Shown here one piece after another: positions 22,982-33,158 of a stretch of 64,000 bases of DNA. The stretch covers positions 1 to 64,000 of the forward strand of contig JAZKJV010005765.1 of NCBI GenBank assembly GCA_037367405.1, given 5' to 3'. The DNA is from Ottelia alismoides (lineage: Eukaryota > Streptophyta > Magnoliopsida > Alismatales > Hydrocharitaceae). Positions within the stretch are counted from its first letter, which is position 1. Each line of letters begins with the position of its first letter. The notes beneath the pieces were generated by a model. The model had not been told where the DNA came from and made no database searches. It was given only the letters and a program-made list of their open reading frames with translations. Position numbers and translations under genes: made by a program.

Positions 22982-23543
22982 GACATGTCTAATTCGATAT
23001 TTACTATAAACTTCTTATCTTATTGTTTATTTGTACTTGTTTCTATAATTGATTAATCTCAATTATTTTAATTGAACCTACGTTCTCAACAATATTATTA
23101 ACTCCACCTTTAATGCTCCTCTGGGGGTAAGTATGGGTTATTCCCATTCATTAATTCTTTGTTTCTAATGAAACTTTTGATTTAGTTTATAACTCTTGCG
23201 GAATGAGTAGAAGGTGAAGACAATGCATGATGAGCGAGAGGTAAATCGTAACCATCATTTAAAGAACATGAATTAATAAGGTGAAGAAAATTAATTGTAG
23301 AATAGGGACATAAAATAACTACTCTGGAAATAAGGAAAATCCGAGAACAACAGACCGTCAACGCCAGATTAAATTAAGATGGCATAAAGCTTCCTTGGAC
23401 TTAGGAACTGAGAAAGCTTGAAGGTGGCAAAGGATTTAATCTAAAACTATATTTCGGTTAGTCTAATTTGACAAATGAACTATAGACTTCAAATTTTCTT
23501 TACTAGTTTGAAGATCTAATATATCCATCTGGCAACTCGATTA
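22982..23543. other. Host-like intergenic sequence, nothing identified
   Basis: This stretch lies between the old LTR end and the copia insertion. I see no LTR similarity, gene or RNA. The last five bases, GATTA (23539-23543), are the left copy of the copia target duplication. Confidence 0.6.
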
Positions 23544-24916
23544 TGTTTTATTTAAAGATTGTATTTAGATTTTAATTGGAAAATCTATGTAATTATAATT
23601 GGAGTTAATTTGGTTTTAATTGGGAAACCAAATAGCTTGGAGAAAAAGTTGGGAATTCCCAAATTTGAAATATGGTAAAGTTTGGGTAGAAGTTTAGTAC
23701 CATACTTTGGAGCTCTAAACTTTTGGTGGACTTATATGTGAGTTTACACCCCAAGCTCTTGTAGCAATAGTAGAGAGGAGGAATGGAAGAGCACACACGT
23801 GTGCGCGCGCTCCGCTCCGCTCCATCTCCGGCTCGGGAGAGTCAATTCGGATCTCGATACTTTTGCTGCGAGTTTCATTTGGCTGATCGATTAAATTAAT
23901 CATACAGATTAATTTAATTTCGATCGCATTGGGAATCTGACTCGATTCAAACGGCTTGAGTTAGCCGTGATTTTGAAATCCGAAGGGACACGCCCGTTGA
24001 GGGGCATTTTCAGAAACCAAAGAAAAACTCCACTCGCCCGCCGTCACTCTTGTTCTCAGTTCTTACGCCTGCGACTCTATTCTTCTCGGCTGAAAGTTCT
24101 CGGAGGTGCTTTCGAGGACGGTCTCGTCGGTGTGAGCGGAAAAAGATCTTCAACCGTCGTATCTTGGGAGTGGATCGCTAGTACCCTTCACACCAATATT
24201 GTGGGGACGAAATCCTCACACGCGTGCGCGCGCTCCGCTCTGCTCCGGCTCCGGCTCGGGAGAGTCAATTCGGATCTCGATACTTTTGCTGCGAGTTTTA
24301 TTTGGCTGATCGATTAAATTAATCATACAGATTAATTTAATTTTGATCATATTGGGAATCTAACTCGATCCAAACAGCTCGAGTTAGCCGTGGCTTTGTA
24401 ATCCGAAGGGACACACCCGTTGAGGGGCGTTTTCGGAAATCAAAGAAAAACTCCACTCGCCTGCCGTCACTCTTGTTCTCAGTTCTCACGCCTGCGACTC
24501 TGTTCTTTTCGGCTGCAAGTTCTCAGAGGTACTTTCGAGGACGGTCTCGTCGGTGTGCGCGGACGAAGATCGTAAACTGTCGTATCCTGGGAGTGGATCG
24601 TCGGTACCCTTCGCACAAGTATTGTGGGGACAAAATCCTCTCTAAGAACAATCCATTTCATGTACGCTTCGGTGAAGTCTGATCTAATCTTTCTTATATA
24701 TTTTTTGCCGCAAATTATTTATTCCTTACCCTTTTCTGTATCTCATACGGTTGTTTGTTTTCGTTTGATTAATCGGTTCCTGTTTGTTTTCTATAATCAG
24801 ATAATGGATTGTAATTGTATGATATTAATTTTGATAATCTGCAATGTTGTTCTGTCAATCCATTTGGATCCGTATGATTACTGTTTAATACATGCATGTT
24901 GGTCCTATTTACAACA
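23544..24916 (+). mobile_element. 5' LTR of the copia element, with internal duplication
   Basis: 1373 bp, starting TGTTTTATTTAAAG and ending TTTACAACA. It aligns with the 3' LTR but carries a 423-bp tandem duplication. It also lacks a stretch of about 70 bp that the 3' LTR has at about 32608-32677. Confidence 0.9.
23794..24639 (+). repeat. 423-bp tandem duplication inside the 5' LTR
   Basis: Units 23794-24216 and 24217-24639. Matching landmarks are offset by exactly 423 bp (GGGAGA at 23835 and 24258; TGTTCTC at 24051 and 24474). The units differ by scattered substitutions and the 3' LTR has a single unit. Confidence 0.95.
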
Positions 24917-24952
24917 ATCTTAGAAAGGATTTCGGGAAGCAATTATAAAACA

Positions 24953-25526
24953 ATGTCAGAAACCATGTTTAAATCGAGGGTTGATATGACGGGTATGCCT
25001 GAAAAGTTCGGTGGACGGAACTTTAAGCGTTGGCAACAACGCGCGAAGATCTGATTAACCACCATAGGATTAATCTCGATGTTTGAAACCGACTGTCCTA
25101 CTATGGAAATGGAAAACCTCTCACCCGATAGCCAGAAGGCGCAATCTGCGTGGAAGGAACGCGACCGTATATGTCATGGTTGCATCTTGTTGGCTCTGTC
25201 CAACACGTTGTTTGACGTATATTGTTTGTCCACGCAGACTACAAAGGGGCTATGGGAAGACTTGGATCGGAAGTATAATACCGAAGATCTCGGTATTGAG
25301 AAGTACTCCGTGACCAAATTTTTGAAATTTTCCATGACCGAAGGGAAGTCAGTTTCTGAACAGGTACACGAGTTTCTACTCCTGCTTCATGGTTTAGAAG
25401 ATGCTGAAATGAAACTTCTAGAGAAGTTTCAAGTCATGTGCATCAACTAGAAAAATTCCCCAAGTCGTGGGAAGACTTCGGTATGACCCTCAAATACAGG
25501 AAGGGGAAAATTTCTATGGATGACTT
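24953..25526 (+). pseudogene. copia gag, N-terminal part
   Basis: The frame begins ATG at 24953 (MSETMFKSRVDM) and includes MPEKFGGRNFKRWQQR, typical of copia gag of the UBN2 type. A TGA stop at 25052-25054 stands where this family usually has tryptophan. The 25079-25450 frame then continues with LWEDLDRKY. A further frameshift near 25440 precedes WEDFGMTLKYRKGKISMDD. The solo LTR interrupts the frame at 25527 after GACTT. Confidence 0.9.
25522..25526. repeat. Target-site duplication GACTT (left)
   Basis: GACTT before the solo copia LTR, repeated at 28127-28131. Removing the insert and one copy restores the gag reading frame across the site. Confidence 0.95.
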
Positions 25527-26794
25527 TATTGGACATGCGAGCCCACGGTGAGCCATTATGCAATAAATGTTATTGCGAACATCATTCTCTAATATGAAAT
25601 GAAGAATGAATAATTTGCATAATAGGTCCCTTAGTACAATTAAGGTTATGTACCATGGCCATCTTGATGATCATACAGCTGTTGATTCAACTATTGAATC
25701 ATAGAGGTTGGTGCCTGGATGAATATCTAAAGAGTTAGATTGATGACTCATCAAGCACCGTCAAATGATCGTTAAGAGATGATCTCCAGCCTGAGTAGGA
25801 GATGGCAATCCTTATCTCTAAAGGCTGATAACTGACTGACCTCTTGATGCAGGTCCTCTGCATATGAATAGAGATTTGGAGGTGTGAGATTAGTTTGGTC
25901 AAAGAGTTGATTTAATGAGATCGATATAACCAAAGTCCTATATCGTATGTTGTCACAATACAGGCACGCATCCTCTGATCGGAGACAGATGTACTATATG
26001 TCTAAGTATGTACATTTGGCAGACCAATAGGTTGATGACCTAACCAAGGTCTATACACCGGCGTGCTAGTGTGAATATAAGGGCATATAAGTGATACGAT
26101 CTCTCAAAGGGATCATATTCAGTTACTGAACTGGAAGACATGAGCTCACTCATAAGATATTGGGAAGAATCAAATTCCGTGCGCATGGTCGTCTCGCTTT
26201 GGAAGCTTGACTGAATTTGTAGGTTTGATATATACTTTTGGAAAGTATATGATCAAGACCTAGGTATGATATACGCTTTCGGAAAGTGTATGATCGATAC
26301 CAACTCTCAATGATCGAATGAGAAACTTACTGATAAAACCATGAAGTAGACAGTATAAAGTTGATCTAATACTTCGGGTTTATTCTGAGTCTTCTAGTAT
26401 GCTGGATGTACAGGTATTGGAATACCTGAGGGTGATGTGATCATAAAAGATTGTATAACCATGATGCTTCCATTCTTAGGGAGTGATGAAACATGTCTGG
26501 ATTTTAGTGACTCCTCTCAGTAGAGAAGTAATCTGATCTTGGTCCAAATATTGGACATTGATCTGAATGTGATTCAGATGCAATGAGAAGATTAGATTTG
26601 CGGTCTTGATTTAATCAAGCATCTATGGGAGGCCCACGATATGGATTTGAGATATGATCTCAATATCCAAGTCACTATACGTGGAACAATGCAATCGCCC
26701 TGTCCTTATCTCCAAGTATTCGCGGAGAAAGCGCATTATCCTTGAAAGAGTTCAGGATAGTTTCATTGTTGATATGTGTATCCGAGCATTGAGA

Positions 26795-26990
26795 AAATCG
26801 ATAATTAAATGTGATTTAATTATCATGATTAATATTAATTCGATTCATATTATAAAGAGAGCTATCTTAGATAATTAAATGTCATTTGATTATCAAAGAT
26901 AAAAATAATGTGAATGCGATTCATATTATTTGGGCACACGAGAAAAGAGATTCAAGATGATTAAATGTGATTTAATTATCATAGATATGA
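26795..26990 (+). repeat. Cluster of AT-rich palindromes in the copia LTR
   Basis: GATAATTAAATGTGATTTAA continues to a perfect 11-bp-arm palindrome near 26809-26833. Near-copies lie at about 26870-26897 and 26958-26985. Equivalent copies lie at about 62228-62300 in the other LTR. Confidence 0.75.
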
Positions 26991-27126
26991 ATAATGTGGA
27001 TAGCAATATTCATATTAGTCATATACATTATAAATGTGATTTATAATATACAAGAGAGAGCTATTTGTATTTTACATTTGTTAATTAAATGTTGGTGTGA
27101 ATTGGATTCACATTGGACAATTAATT

Positions 27127-27131
27127 GAAAA
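27127..27131. other. No separate feature; ordinary LTR sequence
   Basis: Short AT-rich LTR sequence inside the solo copia LTR. It is listed only to state that the stretch between the palindrome cluster and the TATA box (about 26990-27540) shows nothing beyond LTR homology. Confidence 0.3.
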
Positions 27132-28126
27132 TGTAATTCACATTTTATTTTGGGTTGTGAATATGATTCACAATTTTTCAATGGCAAGATTGCAATATTC
27201 ACAAAATAATTATCAATTATTTTTTGTAGAATAATTTACAACAAGTGTTGTAAATCTTGGAGATTTCTATGGAATAATGTAATCTCATGAGATCTCATGA
27301 GATTATATGAGATTGCCACCAAATCAAATATTATGGAAGGAGGAAATAATCATTCCATAATCTTCATGCTTGATTGATTTAATTTGGGATTGATTTATAT
27401 TGATTTATCAATATAGATTTAATCTAAATTAAATTAATTATTATTGGTTTTTACCAACACAAATCATAGCCATTAAAAGAAACACAATCAATGAGAGCCA
27501 TTGGATTTGTGTTGCCCATGGATTGAGATCCATGGATCCCAAAATATTATAAAAGGAGAGGCACCCATTTCTCTTCTTTACACACAAGAGAACATAAGTC
27601 TCTCTCTCTTTCTCTCTACATATCATCCCTCTCTCTTCCTCTCTCATGGCCGTCCACCATGGATGCCCTAGAGAGAGTCTCCATCATCGAAGTGCTGTCG
27701 TTATGCTTCCCGACCCTTTGCTCGTGGATATCCGTCTCCTTCGGTGCGCCTCGCTCGTGAAGAAGACATCGGATCTCATGTGTCTATATCAGGAGATCCA
27801 CCGCTTGGATCATTAACTTGGATTGCGAGAAGCACGCGGTTCATCCCCACGCTCGCAAGCGTCTCTTCTGTCGGATCGGACTTGAGACAGGAGGTCTCTT
27901 CGTTTAGAGACTCGATCGCAACCACGCTTCAAGAGGTAATCCTATTACTTGTTTGTGGTTTAGACGAAACGATCTGAGAAATGTTCTTGGATCATGTGGC
28001 TTCGTCGCAAGAAAATTTTTTAATTTCCGCTGCATAGAACAACTAATGCGACTAGTCGTTCTTCGTCGTATTCGATACGACGCTCACGCTTCCATGATGC
28101 ACTTGAGGATATAACCATATCCTTTA

Positions 28127-28570
28127 GACTTGATAGTGGCAATTGGCATAGAAGAGGAACACAGGAAATAAAAACATGTGCTTCTTGTCGATATTCAGTC
28201 TAAGGTCAATTTCATGACCTCGAAGGGCAAAGATAAGAAGGGAAAGAGTCTTAATAACAATAAAATGAAACCAAAGGGTAAGATCCAGAAAAAGGCAAAG
28301 AATAAACCCTGCTGGCACTGTAATCAGGTTGGCCATTGGAAGAAGGATTGTTCGTCTATGAAGACTCAACCTAAGGCTGCACACGGGACTCCACAAGTGA
28401 ATATGATCACTATGGGACTCGGGTCTAGTGAGGGGTATGTCTCTCTAAAACCTGAACTATACCATATCCATGATCCAAATGAGTGGCTCATTGATACGGG
28501 AGCCAATGTAAATATTTGTTCTGACAGAACTTTGTTTTATCTTATCAGACCTGCAGTGGTGGGACTGTAA
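28127..28570 (+). pseudogene. copia gag C-terminus (zinc knuckle) and protease
   Basis: After the right GACTT the frame resumes with IGIEEEHRK, a stop, and a lysine-rich linker. A CCHC zinc knuckle CWHCNQVGHWKKDC follows at about 28310-28351 (C-x2-C-x4-H-x4-C), which binds the element RNA in functional relatives. The aspartic protease active site WLIDTGANVNICSD lies at about 28482-28523, with the catalytic D-T-G intact. The frame stops at 28570. Confidence 0.95.
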
Positions 28571-29480
28571 AGAAGGGGAACAATTCTGCAGCCAAGGTGC
28601 TAGGGTCGGGACAAGACAACTTAAGGTTCTCCTCTAGACGTGTCTGGACGTTGCACAGGTGTTGCATGTTCCTAACATCAAGAAGAATGTTTTATCTGGC
28701 TCTACCTTAGTTAGAAATGGTTTTGAATTGAACTTTAAATGTAATAAAGTTGTCATTCTGAGACATGGGATTTTTTATGGAAAAGGCTATTTTACTGATT
28801 TTGATTTGCTGTTTAGAATTAGATGTAATTCAGTAAACATTAATGAAATGAATGTTTTGAATTCTGAATGTTCTAATTCTGTGTCTCATGTTGTGAATAA
28901 TCTAGAATCTTGTGATCTGTGTCATGGTAGATTGTGATATTTAAACTTAAATTCAATTAAAAGAATGATGAATTTAGAGTTGGTCCCTAAGCACACTATT
29001 GATAAAACTCGAAAATGTGAAATATGTGTACAAGCTAAGACACCTAGGAAGTCTTTTCAATCTGTTTCTAGAGATAGTGAGATCTTGGATCTAATGCACA
29101 TGGATATCTGTGAGTTTAATGGTAGGTTGACTCGAGACAATAAGAAATACTTTATCACCTTTATAGATGATAGCAGTAGATACTGCTATGTATATCTAAT
29201 GAAAACCAAGGATGGATCCTTAGAGAAATTTCTTATATTTAAGAATGAGGCAGAGACACAAACAGAAAAAGTGCTTAAATGCCTTAGGTCAGATAGAGGA
29301 GGTGAATATACCTCTAACTTATTTGATGAAAAATGCAAATCGTTTGGCATAGTTCATGAAGTTACGACCCCATATTCACCGCAATCAAATGGGATAGCAG
29401 AACGAAAAAAATAAAACCTTAACTGACATGATCTATGCTCTCTTACAAAGTTCTGGACTTCCAACGTATATGTGGGGAGA
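28571..29480 (+). pseudogene. copia integrase region
   Basis: Frames at 28659-28937 and 28965-29414 give the end of protease, the pre-integrase zinc-binding region (CHGRL, then CEICVQAK; one histidine position is spoiled by a stop) and the integrase core. Catalytic residues are visible as D in HMDICEFNG, D in RSDRGGEYTS and E in NGIAERK, the DDE pattern. A frameshift after AERKK near 29410 breaks the frame. The following bases 29415-29590 still encode integrase-like residues in other frames. Confidence 0.95.
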
Positions 29481-29591
29481 AGCCTTAAATACAACTTGCC
29501 ATATTCTGAATAGGATTCCTCCAAGGCATATGTAAAAATGTCCTTTTGAACTTTGGAGAAATAGGAAACCGAGTTTAAAATATCTCAAAGT

Positions 29592-30849
29592 GTGGGTTGT
29601 CTCGCTAAGGTTTTAGTTCCAGAACACAAGAGAAAGAAACTTGGTCCTAAAACTGTTGATGCGGTCTTCTTAGGTTATTTGGAAAATAGCTATGCATATA
29701 GGCTCTTGGTATTTCGGTCCGAGATACTTGGCATAGAAGTCAACACCATTGTTGAACTCCGTGATGCTACATTCTTTGAGAATGTCTTCCCGTTGAAGAC
29801 TGGGATTCCTCAGAATCTGACCATTGAAGGGGACTCTACATCAGGATCTATTCCACATCAAATGGAAAGGATAACGAAGGTGGGAGTTGAGATTCAACCT
29901 AAACCCAATGATCTTTCTGAAGAGATTGATCCAAGGAGGAGTAAAAGACCTCGGATAGCCAAGGATCTGGGTAGCGACTTCATTGTCTATCAGATCGAGG
30001 GTGATACACCAAGTTACAAGGAAGCCATAGCTTCATCTGAAGCGAAACAACGGAAGGAAGCCATCAAATATGAGATGGATGCCATTATGGCTAATGGAAC
30101 TTGGGATTTGGTTGATTTACCCAAAGGGTTCTCTACCATTGGGTGTAAGTGGATGTTTAAGAGAAAGCTTAGGCCTGACGGATCAATTGAAAAGTATAAA
30201 GCCAAATTAGTTGCCAAGGGCTTTAGAAGGCATCGATTATTTTGATACCTATTCCCCTTTGACTAGGATGACCACAATCCAGATGTTCATAGCATTGGCA
30301 TCTGTATATGATCTCTCTATCCACCAGATGGATGTGAAGATCACCTTCTTGCATAGCGATCTTGAGGAAGAGATCTATATGGATCAACCTGATGGGCTTG
30401 TGACTCTTGGGAATGAGGGAAAGGTTTGCAAGCTTATCAAATCCCTTTACGGATTGAAACAAGCACCAAAGCAGCGGCATGACAAATTTGACAAAACTAT
30501 TTTGTCATATGAATTTAAGGTTCATGAATCCGATAAGTGTGTCTATTCTAAGGTGAAAGGTGATGAGTGTATTGTCTTGTGCCTGTATGTGGATGACATA
30601 TTATTGTTCGGATCACATATGGGGATTATTAATGAGACTAAGACATTCTTAAGTAGCAAGTTTGAGATGAAGGACATGGGTGTTGCTGATGTGATCTTCG
30701 GTCTCAAACTGACAAGGTCAGTTGATGGGATCGTAGTTTCTCAATCTCACTATGTTGAGAAGGTACTTGAGAAATTTGGATATCAAGATTGCAAAGCTGT
30801 AAGCACTCCTTTTGATTCATCGAAAATGCTATTTAAAAATAAAAGTTGA
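29592..30849 (+). pseudogene. copia reverse transcriptase
   Basis: Two overlapping frames (29592-30245 and 30211-30849) are separated by a frameshift near 30225. The first contains the integrase tail and RT start (GTWDLVDLPKG, GCKWMFKRK, KYKAKLVAKGF). The second has IHQMDVKITFLHSDLEEEIY and LCLYVDDILLFG, where YVDD holds the catalytic aspartates. This is the Ty1/copia type polymerase. The short minus-strand frames here are shadows. Confidence 0.97.
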
Positions 30850-31577
30850 GTACCTGTAGCTCAGCTAAGGTATTCACAAGTGATAGGAAGTTTAATGTAT
30901 TTTGCAAATTGCACGAGGTCTGATATTTCATTCTCGATTGCAAAACTGAGTAGATACACTGGATGTCCTGACCGTACTCACTGGGAGGCTTTGGATCGAG
31001 TACTGAAGTACTTGAAGGGAACTATTTCCCTTAGTTTGCATTGTGGTAGACATCCATATGTACTAGAAGGATACAATGATGCAAGTTGGATAGGGAAAAT
31101 AGAGGAGTCTGGGAGTAATGGTGTTACAAGGTATGTATTTACCTTTAGAGGCGATGTAGTCTCCTAGAGGTCTGTGAAGCAGACTATTCTAACTCGATCC
31201 ACTTTTGAGGCAGAGTTGTGTGCTTTGGACACCACTGGAATTGAGGCTGAAGGTTAAAGGAACTTCTGTCTGAAATTCCCATGGTAGGTCAGCCTGTTCC
31301 TGCGATCTCGGTACATTGTGATAATATGACCACAATTGCCAAGATCAAGAGTTCAAAGCTTAATCAGAAAACAAGGAGACACATACAAATCAGACTTACA
31401 ACGTTAAGGGATTTGATGTCTCGAGGAGTGTTGGCTGTGGATTTTGTTGGATCCAAAGACAACACAACAGATCCGTTGACTAAGGGACTTGATAGATCTT
31501 TTGTCCTAAAGTCTAGGCTTGGGCTGGGACTGAGACCCATTGGGAGTTCCTCTATAGTAGCAACCCAACCTATTTGA
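30850..31577 (+). pseudogene. copia RNase H
   Basis: Frames 30880-31167 and 31281-31577 cover VIGSLMYFANCTRSDISF, LKYLKGTISLSLH, DASWIGKIEESGSNGVTRYV and the end SKDNTTDPLTKGL. Stops at 30847 and 31165 and a frame break near 31258 inactivate it. It is in the normal place downstream of reverse transcriptase. Confidence 0.95.
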
Positions 31578-32138
31578 GTGGAGATCCTACAAAATAGGAT
31601 CAATGTGATAACAACAAGCTATTTGGAGAGCTGATTGGCACACTAATCTTAATGCGTAAGCATGAGTGTCTTATCCCTGGAAGTTCCTCTATAGTAGCAA
31701 CCCAACCTATCTGAGTGTCGTTTAAGCTGTAAGTTTAGGAAGAGCGTAGGCTCTGAATGGGTTCAATCCTTTGGGCAGGATGTTAGCAGTGCATCCTTGG
31801 AGAACATCATCTATGTGAGTGTTACTGTGGGCCGCAGTTAAAGGAAGAGGGTCTTTCCTGAACACACTCATGAAACAGGATAAGGGTGCATGCCTTTAAG
31901 AGCACCAACCCTGAAGATTGTACCAAGAACAATACTTTGTTGTTTCTACTGTATGCTTTAACACCAAGGTCTGAAGTTCAAGACGTAGTTCACTTCGGTC
32001 CTGTTAAAGTGAAAGTAGTAAACTCAAGTAGAGGTTCAAACAGAAAGGTACCTTTACTGAAAGCAAAGTGTGGCAGCTGAAAGAAGTCTCTTAACTCTTT
32101 TTGAATCTCTTTTTCAAATTGGTGAATTTGTAGGGGAT
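31578..32138 (+). other. copia 3' leader region and polypurine tract
   Basis: This is untranslated sequence between RNase H and the 3' LTR. A direct repeat of about 37 bp beginning AGTTCCTCTATAGTAGCAAC occurs at about 31548 and 31681. The polypurine tract TAGGGGAT ends at 32138, directly before the LTR start TGTTG. Confidence 0.8.
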
Positions 32139-33153
32139 TGTTGTATTAAAAGATTGTATTTAGATTTTAATTGGAAAATCTATGTAATTACAATTGGAGT
32201 TAATTTGGTTTCAATTGGGAAACCAAATAGCTTGGAGGGAAAGTTGGGAATTCCCAAATTTGAAACATGGTAAAGTTTGGGTGGAAGTTTAGTACCATAC
32301 CTTGGAGCTCTAAACTTTTGGTGGACTTATATGTGAGTTCACACCCCAAGCTCTCGTAGCAATAGTAGAGAGGAGGAATGGAGGACCACACACGTGCGCG
32401 CGCTCTGTCTCCGGCTCGGGCTCGGGAGAGTCAATTCGGATCTCGCTACTTTTGCTGTGAGTTTCATTTGGCTGATCGATTAAATTAATCAGATAGATTA
32501 ATTTAATTTCGATTACATTGGGAATCTGACTTGATCCAAACGGCTCGAGTAGCCGTGGTTTTGGAATCCGAAGGGACACGCCCGTTGAGGGGTGTTTTTG
32601 GAAACCAAAAGTCAACTTGCGTTAGGGCACGCGAGCTCCTCTTTTTATATCCCTCATCCGACGTCGTTTTTCTACACTTGAAAGAAAAAGTCCACACGCC
32701 CGCCATCACTCTTGTTCTCAGTTCTCACGCCTGCGACTCTGTTCTTCTCGGCTGCAAGTTCTCGGAGGTGCTTTCGAGGATGGTCTCGACGGTGTGCGCG
32801 GACGAAGACCGTGAACCGTCGTATCCTGGGAGTGGATTGTCAGTACTCTTCGCACCGGTATTGTGGGGGCGAAATCCTCTCTAAGGACAATCCATTTCAT
32901 GGACGATTCGGTGAATTCTAATCTAATCTTTCTTATATATTGTTTGTCACAAATTGTTTATTGCTTACCCTTTTCTAGATCTCGCCCGGTTGTTTGTTTC
33001 CGTTTGATTAATCGGTTCCTGTTTGCTTTCTGTAATCGGATAATGGATTGGAATTGCATGATATTAATTTTGATAATCTGCAATGTTGTTCTGTCAATCC
33101 ATTTGACGTATAATTACTGTTTAATACCTGCATGGTTAGTCGTATTTAAAACA
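32139..33153 (+). mobile_element. 3' LTR of the copia element
   Basis: 1015 bp, TGTTGTATTAAAAG...TTTAAAACA, followed by the GATTA target duplication (33154-33158). It has one unit of the region duplicated in the 5' LTR. It also has about 70 bp (around 32608-32677, with a TTTTTATATCC word) missing from both 5' units. Confidence 0.95.
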
Positions 33154-33158
33154 GATTA

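Larger units (their letters stand above)
25527..28126 (+). mobile_element. Solo LTR of a second copia family, inside gag
   Basis: A 2600-bp LTR that aligns along most of its length with the LTR at 60459-63480, which is followed by an iMet primer site. Termini are TATTGG...CCTTTA against TGTTAG...CCTTCA in the other copy, so both ends have mutated from TG/CA. It contains an array of short palindromes (GATAATTAAAT-GTG-ATTTAATTATC near 26809-26833 and relatives to about 26985). A TATAAAA lies at about 27548-27554 and a (CT)-rich leader at 27598-27645. No internal element DNA remains, so it is a recombination product. The ORF at 27744-27977 is LTR sequence, not a gene. Confidence 0.95.
23544..33153 (+). 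mobile_element. Ty1/copia retrotransposon, full length but broken
   Basis: 5' LTR 23544-24916, interior 24917-32138, 3' LTR 32139-33153, with the target duplication GATTA at 23539-23543 and 33154-33158. Coding order is gag, zinc knuckle, protease, integrase, reverse transcriptase, RNase H, which is diagnostic of Ty1/copia. Many stops and frameshifts, a nested 2.6-kb solo LTR in gag and diverged LTRs show an old, inactive copy. Without the nested LTR it is about 7.0 kb. No TGGTATCAGAGC primer site follows the 5' LTR, so the primer site is lost or of another type. Confidence 0.95.

Noticed and set aside
27744..27977. 77-codon frame considered as a small gene
   Set aside because: It is part of the solo copia LTR; the other copy (63008-63319) does not keep the frame.
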